Below are positions 47,200 through 56,614 of a DNA stretch of 64,000 nucleotides, in pieces. The position numbers were made by a program, and so were the translations under genes. How positions within the stretch are numbered: position 1 is the first letter of the stretch; each line of letters starts with the position of its first letter. The notes below the pieces were generated by a model, which was not told the DNA's origin, made no database searches, and saw only the letters and a program-made list of their open reading frames with translations. The stretch is from assembly GCF_003721245.1 (NCBI RefSeq), contig NZ_RIZG01000003.1, positions 1 through 64,000 of the forward strand. Reading direction: 5' to 3'. The DNA is from Marinomonas hwangdonensis. GTDB taxonomy: Bacteria; Pseudomonadota; Gammaproteobacteria; Pseudomonadales; Marinomonadaceae.

Positions 47200-48744
47200 T
47201 TATAAACTAGGCAAGAGCCCTTCAGGCATAGTCTCGTTATGTACCGCTTCCAATAGTAATTCATTGGCTTTTTCGATGTCTGGCGCGAAGTAACGGTCTT
47301 TATCGTAAAAAGGCACGCGAGCACGTAACGTTGCACGGGCATTCTCTAAACGTTTGCTGGATTTCAAAGGTGCACGGAAGTCTAAGCCTTGTACCGCAGA
47401 CAAAATCTCAACAGCCAAGATACCGCGCGTATTTTCTGCCATGTCTTTCAAGCGACGAGCAGCGAAGGTCGCCATAGAGACGTGATCTTCTTGGTTCGCC
47501 GAGGTTGGTAAACTATCGACAGACGCTGGATGCGCGTAGCTTTTGTTTTCGCTCGCAAGCGCAGCAGCCGTTACTTGAGCAATCATGAAGCCAGAGTTTA
47601 CACCGCCGTTATCCACCAAAAATGGTGGTAATTTACTTAGGTTGCTGTCGATCAACAACGCCATACGACGCTCTGACAAACTACCGATTTCAGCAATCGC
47701 CAAGGCAAGATTATCTGCCGCCATGGCAACAGGCTCTGCGTGGAAGTTACCACCAGAAATGATGTCGCCTTCAGCGGCAAAGACTAATGGATTGTCCGAT
47801 ACCGAATTGGCTTCCACACACAAGACTTTAGATGTACTGCGGATTTGCTCAAGGCACGCACCCATAACCTGTGGCTGACAGCGCAATGAATACGGGTCTT
47901 GGACTTTTTCACAACCTTGGTGAGAATCGCCCAGCTCAGACGTTTCGCCCAATAAATGGCGATACGCCGCAGCGGCGTCAATTTGTGTTTGATGTCCGCG
48001 CACTTCATGAATACGTGCATCGAATGGGCTACGGCTGCCTAGCGCCGCTTCGACAGACAAAGAACCACACACAATGGCAGAAGCGAACAAATCTTCCGCT
48101 TCAAACAAGCCTTCCAGAGCAAAGGCGGTAGACGCTTGCGTGCCATTTAGTAGCGCCAAACCTTCTTTTGGTGCCAACTGAATAGGCTCTAATCCAGCAA
48201 TAGACAAGGCCGCTTGACCGGAAATCACTTCACCACGGTAACGGGCTTTGCCTTCACCTAGCAAAACGGTGCTCATGTGAGCCAATGGCGCTAAATCGCC
48301 CGATGCGCCAACAGAGCCTTTTTTTGGAATGCAGGGGTAAACTTCTTTGTTAATCAAGGTCAACAAGGCTTGGATCACTTCAAGACGAATACCAGAGAAA
48401 CCACGCGCTAGACTGTTTACCTTCAATGCCATGATCAGTTTGACGGTTTTGTCTTCCATCAAAGCACCAATGCCCGCCGCGTGAGACAGCACGATACTGC
48501 GCTGTAACTCATCCAAATCTTCTGGTGCAATGCGCGTATTCGCCAACAAACCAAAACCTGTATTAATACCGTATACAGTGCGGTTCTCTGCGATGACATC
48601 GTTAACCACTTGCGTGCTGGCGTGGATACCAGGGAAAGCGCTTTCGTCTAGCGTCAATTTCACGTGGCGGCGGCTAATCTGACGCAACTCATTTAGAGTC
48701 AATTGACCTGGTTTAATCGTTAATTCAAACATGGTGTTCCTCAA
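47200..48744 (-). CDS. hutH: Histidine ammonia-lyase
   Basis: 514 residues. The MIO prosthetic group forms from the Ala-Ser-Gly in [26 protein letters not shown] is also present. It deaminates histidine to urocanate, the first step. It is preceded by a REP-like hairpin in the gap after hutU and followed by hutI with a 66-base gap. Confidence 0.97.
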   Translation of the reverse strand: MRNTMFELTIKPGQLTLNELRQISRRHVKLTLDESAFPGIHASTQVVNDVIAENRTVYGINTGFGLLANTRIAPEDLDELQRSIVLSHAAGIGALMEDKTVKLIMALKVNSLARGFSGIRLEVIQALLTLINKEVYPCIPKKGSVGASGDLAPLAHMSTVLLGEGKARYRGEVISGQAALSIAGLEPIQLAPKEGLALLNGTQASTAFALEGLFEAEDLFASAIVCGSLSVEAALGSRSPFDARIHEVRGHQTQIDAAAAYRHLLGETSELGDSHQGCEKVQDPYSLRCQPQVMGACLEQIRSTSKVLCVEANSVSDNPLVFAAEGDIISGGNFHAEPVAMAADNLALAIAEIGSLSERRMALLIDSNLSKLPPFLVDNGGVNSGFMIAQVTAAALASENKSYAHPASVDSLPTSANQEDHVSMATFAARRLKDMAENTRGILAVEILSAVQGLDFRAPLKSSKRLENARATLRARVPFYDKDRYFAPDIEKANELLLEAVHNETMPEGLLPSL

Positions 48745-48766
48745 ATTATTATTCTCAAATCAAAAC

Positions 48767-48798
48767 GCCGGATAACGGTCGTTCCTCCCTCATCCGGC
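48767..48798. repeat. REP-like palindromic hairpin between hutU and hutH
   Basis: The outer arms GCCGGAT (48767-48773) and ATCCGGC (48792-48798) are exact complements, followed on the plus strand by CTACAA. On the minus strand the element begins GTAGGCCGGATG and ends TTATCCGGC, the same edges as enterobacterial REP/PU sequences. It may protect or fine-tune the hut mRNA. Only one copy is in the window. Confidence 0.6.
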
Positions 48799-48823
48799 CT
48801 ACAATTTTTCCATCAACAGCGTA

Positions 48824-50521
48824 TTATTTCGCTTGAGCACCAGTGATCATTGGTAAATTTAGCCCCTGCTCTTTCGCGCAATCGATAGCAATATCATAAC
48901 CCGCATCCGCATGACGCATCACGCCCGTCGCTGGATCGTTATGCAATACACGAGCAATACGTGCTGCCGCATCATCACTACCGTCACACACAATCACCAT
49001 GCCGGAATGCTGAGAGAATCCCATACCTACGCCACCACCGTGGTGTAAAGATACCCAAGTTGCACCAGATGCGGTGTTCAACAAGGCATTCAATAATGGC
49101 CAATCTGAGACCGCATCTGAGCCATCTTTCATGCCTTCGGTTTCACGGTTCGGGCTCGCCACAGACCCAGAATCTAAATGGTCACGACCGATAACAATGG
49201 GCGCAGACAATTCACCGCTGCGAACCATTTCATTAAAGGCTAGGCCAAGTTTGGCACGTTGACCGAGACCGACCCAACAAATACGCGCCGGTAAACCTTG
49301 GAACTGGATACGTTCACGAGCCATGTCTAACCAACGATGCAAGTGCTCATCATCTGCGATCAATTCTTTTACTTTAGCATCGGTTTTATAAATATCTTCA
49401 GGGTCACCAGATAAGGCTGCCCAACGGAAAGGCCCAATACCACGGCAGAACAAAGGACGAATGTACGCAGGCACAAAACCTGGGAAATCAAAAGCGTCTT
49501 CAATGCCCACTTCTAACGCCATTTGACGAATGTTGTTGCCGTAATCGAACGTCGGCACGCCCATTTTTTGGAAGTCCAACATGGCTTGAACATGTTTCGC
49601 CATAGACTGTTTAGCCGCTATCACAACCTCTTTTGGCTGAGTCTGTGATTTTTCACGATACTCTTCCCAGCTCATACCCGCTGGCAAATAGCCATTCAAT
49701 GGATCATGCGCCGATGTTTGGTCTGTCACCATATCAGGACGAATACCACGCTTTACCATTTCAGGTAAAATGTCTGCTGCATTACCGCAAAGCGCAATAG
49801 ACACCGCTTTGCCTTCTGCTGTGTATTTTTTGATGCGAGCCATAGCATCGTCTAGGTCAGTCGCTTGCTCATCCACATAGCGAGTACGCAAACGGAAATC
49901 GATACGGCTTTGCTGACATTCGATATTCAACGAACACGCGCCAGCCAAAGTGGCCGCCAGTGGCTGAGCGCCACCCATGCCACCAAGTCCTGCCGTTAAT
50001 ACCCAACGACCGGTTAGGTTGCCATCATAATGTTGACGACCCGCTTCAACGAAGGTTTCATAAGTACCTTGCACTATGCCTTGGCTACCAATGTAGATCC
50101 AAGAACCCGCCGTCATCTGGCCGTACATGGCCAAGCCTTTCGCATCTAGCTCGTTAAAGTGTTCCCAGTTCGCCCAATGTGGTACCAGGTTTGAGTTAGC
50201 GATCAATACTCGTGGTGCATTACTGTGGGTTTTGAACACGCCCACGGGCTTACCAGATTGCACCAGTAAGGTTTCGTCTTCTTCCAGTTCTTTTAAGGAT
50301 TCAACGATCTTGTCATAACATTCCCAATCACGTGCTGCACGACCGATACCGCCGTAAACCACTAGTTCTTCTGGGTTTTCTGCTACATCAGGATCAAGAT
50401 TGTTCATCAACATACGCATTGGCGCTTCGGTGAACCAAGATTTGGCGGTAAGTGTCGTTCCTGTGGCCGCTTTTACGACCCCTGCGCGGTAACGTTTTTG
50501 AGCGAGTGTTTGCTTAGTCAT
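48824..50521 (-). CDS. hutU: Urocanate hydratase
   Basis: 565 residues. NAD-binding region [17 protein letters not shown] and the active-site segment [15 protein letters not shown] are intact. It turns urocanate into imidazolone propionate, with tightly bound NAD as electrophile. First gene of the minus-strand unit, facing hutF over a 300-base gap with two HutC-type operators. Confidence 0.97.
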   Translation of the reverse strand: MTKQTLAQKRYRAGVVKAATGTTLTAKSWFTEAPMRMLMNNLDPDVAENPEELVVYGGIGRAARDWECYDKIVESLKELEEDETLLVQSGKPVGVFKTHSNAPRVLIANSNLVPHWANWEHFNELDAKGLAMYGQMTAGSWIYIGSQGIVQGTYETFVEAGRQHYDGNLTGRWVLTAGLGGMGGAQPLAATLAGACSLNIECQQSRIDFRLRTRYVDEQATDLDDAMARIKKYTAEGKAVSIALCGNAADILPEMVKRGIRPDMVTDQTSAHDPLNGYLPAGMSWEEYREKSQTQPKEVVIAAKQSMAKHVQAMLDFQKMGVPTFDYGNNIRQMALEVGIEDAFDFPGFVPAYIRPLFCRGIGPFRWAALSGDPEDIYKTDAKVKELIADDEHLHRWLDMARERIQFQGLPARICWVGLGQRAKLGLAFNEMVRSGELSAPIVIGRDHLDSGSVASPNRETEGMKDGSDAVSDWPLLNALLNTASGATWVSLHHGGGVGMGFSQHSGMVIVCDGSDDAAARIARVLHNDPATGVMRHADAGYDIAIDCAKEQGLNLPMITGAQAK

Positions 50522-50577
50522 TTTTCAATCCTCTAAACCTTAAATAAGACGTTTTCGTTCAATCATCCAAACTTACA

Positions 50578-50587
50578 TGTATATACA
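50578..50587. promoter_or_regulatory. HutC operator, hutU side
   Basis: TGTATATACA, the HutC half-site palindrome known in Pseudomonas, 57 bases before the hutU start. Confidence 0.75.
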
Positions 50588-50760
50588 ATTAAAATAAAGA
50601 TAAAATCTAATTTTCCTAGATGCAAGCCATTTTTCAAAAAAAATCTCGCATATCCGATAAAAAATAGGAAAGCGACGTCTTGTAAACGCAAAAATATCTT
50701 AATAAACAAGCAACAAGATACGTCTTAATCGACTAGAAAAAAACACATCAAAAACACACT

Positions 50761-50770
50761 TGTATATACA
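50761..50770. promoter_or_regulatory. HutC operator, hutF side
   Basis: A second exact TGTATATACA, 52 bases before the hutF start. The gap between the two sites is AT-rich and carries no gene. Confidence 0.78.
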
Positions 50771-50821
50771 TTATATTTTCTATTACACTCAAACGATCCA
50801 CACTGAATTAGGAAATGACTT

Positions 50822-52222
50822 GTGACTAGCCAACACTCAACTCATTGCGATAGCACTCAATACTATTTTGCGGAACGCGCTTTGCTCTCTTCAGGCTGGG
50901 CGAAAGGTGTGCTTTTCTCTGTTAAAGATGGTCAATTTCACTCTTTTGAAGCAGACAGTGCACCAACAACAGACTGCCATGTATTATCTGGCCCAGTCTT
51001 GCCTACGCTAGCCAACGTGCACTCTCATGCCTTCCAACGAGTGATGGCCGGTGCTGCAGAAGTCAGCTTAAATCCCAATGATAGCTTCTGGAGTTGGCGC
51101 GATCTGATGTACAAGATCGTACAAAAACTCACGCCAGACGATGCACACATCATCGCTAAACAGCTTTATATCGACATGCTAAAAGCCGGTTATACGCAAG
51201 TCGGTGAATTCCACTACTTGCATCACGATGTTGGCGGTAAGCATTATGGTCAACTCGGAGAAATGTCGAATCAGATCATCACTGCAGCGGACGAGTCAGG
51301 GCTGGGCTTAACCTTGCTACCTGTGCTGTATTCTCACTCGGGTTTTGGAGGACAAGCACCGAACGCCGGACAAGCGCGTTTTATCAATTCCACAGATTCT
51401 TATTTGGCATTACATCAAGCCTGCGAGAAAGCGTTAGCGAATCATACTCGCCACAAGTTAGGCATTTGCTTTCACTCGCTGCGTGCCGTGACCAAGCTAC
51501 AAATAGAAACCGTACTCTCTGCGTTGAAACAAGATGTTCCAATACACATTCATATCGCCGAGCAACAGAAGGAAGTGCAAGACAGTTTAGCCTTCAGCGG
51601 CCAACGCCCTGTGGAATGGCTGCATAATGAAATCGGTTTGAATGAGCGCTGGTGTTTGGTTCACGCCACCCATTTAACAGACGCTGAACGCCACGCCATT
51701 GCCACCAGCCAAGCCGTTGCAGGGTTATGCCCCACTACTGAAGCCAATCTTGGCGATGGTATTTTCCCAGGCGTCGCCTTCGAACAAGACAACGGCCGCT
51801 GGGGAATAGGTTCAGACAGCCATGTGAGCGTATCGATTGTCGAAGAATTACGCACCTATGAATACGGGCAACGCCTACGCGATCAGCAGCGCAACCGACT
51901 GTACCGTGCGGACCAAACCAGTGTGGGTGACAACCTTTATCAACAAGCCTTATTAGGTGGAAATCAAGCATGCGGCGTATCACTGGGCTTAGCCACAGGT
52001 AACCGAGCTGACTTTATGGTCCTGGATGAATCCCATCCTTTCATCGCCGCCAGTGAAGCCAAAGACCTACTTAACCGTTGGCTATTTGCCACCAATGAAA
52101 ACCTCGTGAAAGACGTTTTTGTCGCGGGCAAACACACCATAAAAGACTTCCACCACCAGCAAGAAGAAAGCAGCCGTTTGGCCTTTACTCAAGTCATTAA
52201 AAAGGCCATGTACCATGCCTAA
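50822..52222 (+). CDS. hutF: Formimidoylglutamate deiminase
   Basis: 466 residues, amidohydrolase superfamily. Metal-site NVHSHAFQRVMAG, the middle CFHSLRAVT, HIHIAEQQKEV and GSDSHVSV follow the HutF pattern. It releases ammonia from formiminoglutamate to give N-formylglutamate for HutG; this marks the five-step route. The start is GTG with AGGAA upstream. hutD overlaps its end by eight bases. Confidence 0.95.
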   Translation: MTSQHSTHCDSTQYYFAERALLSSGWAKGVLFSVKDGQFHSFEADSAPTTDCHVLSGPVLPTLANVHSHAFQRVMAGAAEVSLNPNDSFWSWRDLMYKIVQKLTPDDAHIIAKQLYIDMLKAGYTQVGEFHYLHHDVGGKHYGQLGEMSNQIITAADESGLGLTLLPVLYSHSGFGGQAPNAGQARFINSTDSYLALHQACEKALANHTRHKLGICFHSLRAVTKLQIETVLSALKQDVPIHIHIAEQQKEVQDSLAFSGQRPVEWLHNEIGLNERWCLVHATHLTDAERHAIATSQAVAGLCPTTEANLGDGIFPGVAFEQDNGRWGIGSDSHVSVSIVEELRTYEYGQRLRDQQRNRLYRADQTSVGDNLYQQALLGGNQACGVSLGLATGNRADFMVLDESHPFIAASEAKDLLNRWLFATNENLVKDVFVAGKHTIKDFHHQQEESSRLAFTQVIKKAMYHA

Positions 52223-52808
52223 TTTCATTATTATCGAGCAATCACAATACCAGCGAATGCCGTGGAAAAACGGACTTGGTGAAACCCTACAGATTCATCG
52301 CCATGACGATGAGCGCGGCCTACGTTTTCGTATTAGTCAGGCAGCGGTTGTGGAAGATGGCATGTTTTCCGACTTCAGCGGCTTGCATCGCACTCTAGTC
52401 TTGCTGTCTGGTGAAGGCATGACACTCAAACACGCTGACACAAACACAGACACACACAACCGCCAGACTCATGTTTTGAATAATGTGTTGGACATAGCAC
52501 GCTTTTCTGGCGGTGATAAGACTCACGCTACCTTGAAAAATGGCAAGATTGAAGACCTCAATATCATGGTGCGAGAAAGCGATACCCAAGCCAAGGTTGA
52601 AGCATGCGCCGCCCCCTGCTCGCTCTTGCTGTCAGTTAGCGACACCTTGTTCAGTGGTTTCTACGCCTGTGAAGAAGCCGTACTAGATATACATGGTGCC
52701 GATGCGTTCACCATCAAAGCTCATAGCATGGTGATCTTCTCGCAAAACGCCGATGCAAAATTAACTAAAGGCCGTGGCGTTTTTATAAAAACTACTGAGT
52801 TAGATTAA
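52215..52808 (+). CDS. hutD: HutD family protein
   Basis: 197 residues with a double cupin fold: YQRMPWKNGLGETLQIHRH at about 9-27 and DFSGLHRTLVLLSGEGMTL. In Pseudomonas HutD limits hut operon output, perhaps by binding formylglutamate. It overlaps hutF (8 bases) and its stop overlaps the hutC stop by four bases. A CA-rich tract codes HADTNTDTHNRQTH near 75-88. Confidence 0.92.
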   Translation: MPNFIIIEQSQYQRMPWKNGLGETLQIHRHDDERGLRFRISQAAVVEDGMFSDFSGLHRTLVLLSGEGMTLKHADTNTDTHNRQTHVLNNVLDIARFSGGDKTHATLKNGKIEDLNIMVRESDTQAKVEACAAPCSLLLSVSDTLFSGFYACEEAVLDIHGADAFTIKAHSMVIFSQNADAKLTKGRGVFIKTTELD

Positions 52809-53560
52809 CGACCAAAATGTCCGAAAAGCTGGAAACGAGATCCGGGGTGAAGTAAACGCGCGGCCGTGACGATGTCATCACCCGCCCAGGTGCGACGTTT
52901 AATTTGCAAACATGGCTCTGACGCTTGAATACGCAAACGCTCGCACTCTATCGGATTAGGCAATATCGCTTCCACGAGATGCTCGCCCTCTGTCATGGGG
53001 GCGACGCTCATTAAGTACTCATAGGAGGTATGCAAAGAAAAGTCTTGCTTGTCGTAGTCTGGGGCAAGATTGGCATTCACTATGCGTTCTTCTATTTGAA
53101 TCGGTAAGTCGTTTTCAAAGTGCAACACCACAGAACGAAAAATGCCATGGTTAGTACGAACCCCCAGTGTCATGGCTTCCTCTACCGTGGCTTTCGCGGA
53201 CTCTAATACCAATAACTCTGAGCGGTGTTTATGACCACGAGCGGCCACTTCTTCTGCGATATTATGGACCTCAAACAGTGCCGAATGAGCTTTTTTCTCC
53301 GCCACGAAGGTGCCTAAGCCCTGATGGCGTACCAAAAAACCTTCTGCTGTTAATTCGCGTAAAGCACGGTTCACCGTCATACGACTGACGCCCAATGCTT
53401 TCACCACTTCAGACTCAGACGGTATACGCTGGTTAACTTGCCACTGACCAGAGGTGATTTTCAATGAAATCGCCTGTTTTAATTTAGCGTAAATGGGCTG
53501 TGGGGCATCCGGTAAATCATCAAACAAGCTTGCTAAATGTTGGTTGGTTACATCTGACAC
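52805..53560 (-). CDS. hutC: Histidine utilisation repressor HutC
   Basis: 251 residues, GntR/HutC family. The winged helix (about 20-90) has QRIPSESEVVKALGVSRMTVNRALRELTAEGFLVRHQGLGTFVA, then the UTRA effector domain that binds urocanate. It starts at GTG 53560 with GGAA upstream. It should repress both hut units through TGTATATACA sites, and probably itself. Confidence 0.95.
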   Translation of the reverse strand: MSDVTNQHLASLFDDLPDAPQPIYAKLKQAISLKITSGQWQVNQRIPSESEVVKALGVSRMTVNRALRELTAEGFLVRHQGLGTFVAEKKAHSALFEVHNIAEEVAARGHKHRSELLVLESAKATVEEAMTLGVRTNHGIFRSVVLHFENDLPIQIEERIVNANLAPDYDKQDFSLHTSYEYLMSVAPMTEGEHLVEAILPNPIECERLRIQASEPCLQIKRRTWAGDDIVTAARLLHPGSRFQLFGHFGR

Positions 53561-53599
53561 AAAAGATTCCGTATTGATTAATTAAGGTACGATTGCAAA

Positions 53600-53635
53600 C
53601 TGTATGGTACAGGCTCCTAGCAACTTGTCTATACA
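53600..53635. promoter_or_regulatory. Possible HutC sites upstream of hutC
   Basis: TGTCTATACA (53626-53635) differs from the hut operators by one base, and CTGTA-TGG-TACAG (53600-53612) is a perfect palindrome next to it. They lie just before hutC and suggest autoregulation. Confidence 0.5.
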
Positions 53636-53662
53636 TGTTCGTCATTTGACTTATAATTATGA

Positions 53663-54322
53663 CTAAATTGGCATCATCCATAGGGCAGCCAACCAGGCGA
53701 TCCCCATGCTCAAGGAAAAAATCACCCCCCAACGAGGCGTTTTCACGGTGGCGGGTATGCTTTCTGTCTTGGTTTTACGACCGTGTATCATGGCGTTAAT
53801 AAGACGTTCTTTGAGGCAAAGTTCATGGTAAAACACCGCCAATACATGCACCGCCACCATGCCAAGTAAAATATCCGGTAAGAAGCGATGGATGGACGCT
53901 AACTGACTGACCCACTCTTCTGAAATAAGCGTATTAAACGGCCCGAACCAAAATACTTCGTCACTGTTAAATAAGCCTGTTCCCCACTGCACAGTAAGCG
54001 CTACTAGCAGCGCGACCACCATCAAGGCACCCACAGGGTTATGTCCTATGTACTTCTTGGGACGGCCCGATAACAGCGACATGGCGAATCGAAAAGCGCT
54101 TTTTGGCCCTTTTACAAATTGACTAAAACGCGCGTAATAGGAACCATAAAAACCATACAAAACACGAGCAATGATCACCGCAGACAAACCGTATCCCATA
54201 TAAAAATGATACTGCATATAATCCGCGTTTGATTTCCCTGTAAAGATCAAGCCGCTAAACAACACCACCATAAGCCAATGACTCACACGCACAGGCCAGT
54301 CCCACACTAGCGTCGATTTCAT
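53663..54322 (-). CDS. Cytochrome b/b561 family membrane protein
   Basis: 219 residues, four membrane segments plus a C-terminal fifth. Haem ligand candidates are in WPVRVSHWLMV (residue about 15), GYGLSAVIIARVLYG and IHRFLPDILLGMVAVHVLAVFYHE. It resembles hydrogenase-type cytochrome b proteins that carry electrons to or from a periplasmic cytochrome c or quinone pool. No partner gene is nearby. Confidence 0.87.
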   Translation of the reverse strand: MKSTLVWDWPVRVSHWLMVVLFSGLIFTGKSNADYMQYHFYMGYGLSAVIIARVLYGFYGSYYARFSQFVKGPKSAFRFAMSLLSGRPKKYIGHNPVGALMVVALLVALTVQWGTGLFNSDEVFWFGPFNTLISEEWVSQLASIHRFLPDILLGMVAVHVLAVFYHELCLKERLINAMIHGRKTKTESIPATVKTPRWGVIFSLSMGIAWLAALWMMPI

Positions 54323-54504
54323 AAAAAGGATCCTCTTCCTTATAGGGTTTGTTTAAAAAATACACGCAGCCTAAATAGTGACATTAAACTTCTTGGGAGA
54401 AAAGACAATATCCACGTATGCTCAAGGCTTAATCGATTAAAGAATTGGCTTGCAAGCCAATTTATGGGACAGTTTGCTTTTAGTTATCACAGAGAAAAGA
54501 CCCT

Positions 54505-54702
54505 ATGCTTGAATCCCCTAAAGCGACATCCTTGCTCGATAGCATCGTCCGTATTATCTTAATCATTACGATCTTCTACATGTTGAAGCACTTCTACGCA
54601 TTTGAAAACGATTTAATCTTGGCGTTGGTTTCAGTGCTTTGTGGGCATGTCTTACTCAAAGTAGGCAAGGTGTTGTTTAGAAAAGCGAATACAAAACAAT
54701 AA
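54505..54702 (+). CDS. Small two-helix membrane protein, uncharacterised
   Basis: 65 residues with two hydrophobic helices (about 12-28 and 37-52) and a basic tail KVLFRKANTKQ. The ribosome site GAGAAAAG is adequate. Family not recognised. The base use is normal and the frame looks coding. Confidence 0.6.
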   Translation: MLESPKATSLLDSIVRIILIITIFYMLKHFYAFENDLILALVSVLCGHVLLKVGKVLFRKANTKQ

Positions 54703-54825
54703 CTTCCATTGCCTGCCAAATGATCTATGGTTTTTTGTGTTATTTCCCCCTGAAAAAATCAACGCAGACGGCACGGAAGCGGGTCGGCGTTTTAGCTAAC
54801 ACCTATGAATGAAAAGAGTTCTTTT

Positions 54826-56115
54826 ATGACCACATTGTATCAAGAACACCTTGTCGTCTTACAACAGAGATACCAAGACGCCATGGCACACTTTGACCTA
54901 AATGCCATTGTTTTAGCCACAGGGGGCAAGTGCTACTACTTTCAGGATGATCACACCGTCCCTTTTCATGCGTATTCGGGAGCACAGCAATGGCTACCAT
55001 TTACGCTGGGTGCAGACACTTTTGTTGTACTACAAGCCGGGCAAAAGCCGACACTGGTTTGGCCTATACGTGAAGATTTTTGGCACGCTGCCAATCCGGT
55101 ACCAAGCGGTGATTGGCAAAAAGATTGGCATATAGTGCCGGCCAAAAAAGACGATCAATGGTTCAATAGTTTACCGACCAACACGGCTTGGCTTGGTCCA
55201 GAGCCGATGCCTTTTGCCATTCCGTGTGACGGCTTAAAAGCCTATGTGGATTTTTCCAAGGCCGTCAAAACCCCCTTCGAAATCGAGGCTATGCGCCGAG
55301 CCAGCCTTCGAGGTGCAACCGGCCATGTGGCGGCGGAAGCCGCCTTCTTGGCAGGCAAAAGCGAATTAGAGATACATTTGGCGTTTTTACAAGCCAGCCA
55401 ACAATCCGCAATACAAGAACCCTATCCAGGCATTGTTGGCTTAAACGAACACGCCGCCGTATTACATTATGAACACAAAGCCACTGACCACATTCCAAAC
55501 GCTCGTACCTTATTAATTGATGCTGGCGCGAATGAGCACGGTTACGCCAGTGATATTACACGCACATTCACTCGCTACGAGGATGACTTTAGGGCCTTAG
55601 TGGGCGATCTGGACAAAATAGAAAAAACACTCTGCCAAAACGCGGTAACAGGGGTAGCGTTTCGCGACCTGCACCAACAAACGCTGATAGGGATTGCGGA
55701 GTTATTACATGAGCACAAAATCTGCGCATTAAGCGTGGAAGAACAGCTGGCGAAACGCATACCACAGGTGTTCTTCCCCCATGGTTTGGGTCACTTACTG
55801 GGCCTACAAGTACACGATGTAGGAGGCCATCAGATTGACCAAGTAGGCACCTTAAGGAAACCGGATGAAGATGCGCCGTTTTTACGGCTGACCCGCACAC
55901 TGGAAGAAAACATGGTCATCACGATTGAGCCTGGGCTGTACTTCATACCGATGCTCATCGAAAAAATGCAAGCCAATATCCCGCAACATGGTTGTGACAT
56001 GACGCGCATTCAACACTTTATGCCCTATGGTGGCATTCGTATTGAAGATAATGTCGTTGTAAAAAACACCCAGCCTGAAAATCTCACGCGTGACGCGTTT
56101 GAGAAGAGACACTAA
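54826..56115 (+). CDS. pepQ: Xaa-Pro dipeptidase (prolidase)
   Basis: 429 residues from ATG 54826; AAAAGAG lies eight bases upstream. An ATG at 54805 has no ribosome site. The pita-bread fold metal ligands are visible: DAGANEHGYASDITRTF, HGLGHLLGLQVHDVGG, TIEPGLYFIP and GIRIEDNVV. It splits dipeptides with C-terminal proline in the cytosol. Length and N-terminus match E. coli PepQ. Confidence 0.93.
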   Translation: MTTLYQEHLVVLQQRYQDAMAHFDLNAIVLATGGKCYYFQDDHTVPFHAYSGAQQWLPFTLGADTFVVLQAGQKPTLVWPIREDFWHAANPVPSGDWQKDWHIVPAKKDDQWFNSLPTNTAWLGPEPMPFAIPCDGLKAYVDFSKAVKTPFEIEAMRRASLRGATGHVAAEAAFLAGKSELEIHLAFLQASQQSAIQEPYPGIVGLNEHAAVLHYEHKATDHIPNARTLLIDAGANEHGYASDITRTFTRYEDDFRALVGDLDKIEKTLCQNAVTGVAFRDLHQQTLIGIAELLHEHKICALSVEEQLAKRIPQVFFPHGLGHLLGLQVHDVGGHQIDQVGTLRKPDEDAPFLRLTRTLEENMVITIEPGLYFIPMLIEKMQANIPQHGCDMTRIQHFMPYGGIRIEDNVVVKNTQPENLTRDAFEKRH

Positions 56116-56148
56116 ACGCTATTAACCAAAATAACAGCCTAAAACTAG

Positions 56149-56189
56149 ACCATCATTCTGTATTGGTACCATCGCAAGTGAATGATGGT
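56149..56189 (+). terminator. Hairpin after pepQ
   Basis: ACCATCATTC (56149-56158) pairs with GAATGATGGT (56180-56189) around 21 bases. Only a weak T tail. Confidence 0.4.
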
Positions 56190-56230
56190 TTATTCATCTT
56201 TTAGCGTGATGCTGGCTATTTTAAGTCAAC

Positions 56231-56274
56231 TATAAAAACCGCCTCTCATTTTTAGATGAGAGGCGGTTTTTATA
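56231..56274 (+). terminator. Strong terminator downstream of pepQ
   Basis: A 19-bp perfect stem (core ACCGCCTCTCAT with ATGAGAGGCGGT) and 6-base loop, with T tract. Very stable, usable in both directions. Confidence 0.92.
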
Positions 56275-56412
56275 TGCTCTCACATCCCAAAATTCGTCTT
56301 ATTTTCTTTTGGCTGGATGCTCTCTTTATCTCTAAAAGCCCCATATCATTGCCCATTTCCATCATATCGAACCAAAAAAGAGCAATTTAACACCAAAAGT
56401 TACCAAATGAGT

Positions 56413-56525
56413 GCAACTTGAAAAGTTGCCTATTTTAAATAAATCACTGCTTACAAAAGCTTATACAGAAGAATGATAAGGTATTCTTATAAGACCGCAG
56501 TTCATCAAACTAAAGTTTGATTTTT
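56413..56525 (+). promoter_or_regulatory. Leader with two short hairpins before the second chemoreceptor gene
   Basis: GCAACTT-GAA-AAGTTGC (56413-56429) and ATCAAACT-AA-AGTTTGAT followed by five T (56504-56525). Within the 499-base gap after pepQ these are the only structures besides the terminators. The second looks like a terminator and could attenuate the gene. Confidence 0.4.
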
Positions 56526-56614
56526 AAAAAACAATGGCAAAAAACTTGCTTCTCTCAGAGTTCCACAAAGTGCCTGCAACAAAGTAGTGCTTAACGTAAC
56601 GGAGCAGTAAAGAT

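Noticed and set aside
52437-52455. CA-rich tract in hutD as a phase-variable repeat
   Set aside because: It is short and imperfect, and encodes a normal-looking hydrophilic loop; no ordered repeat units.
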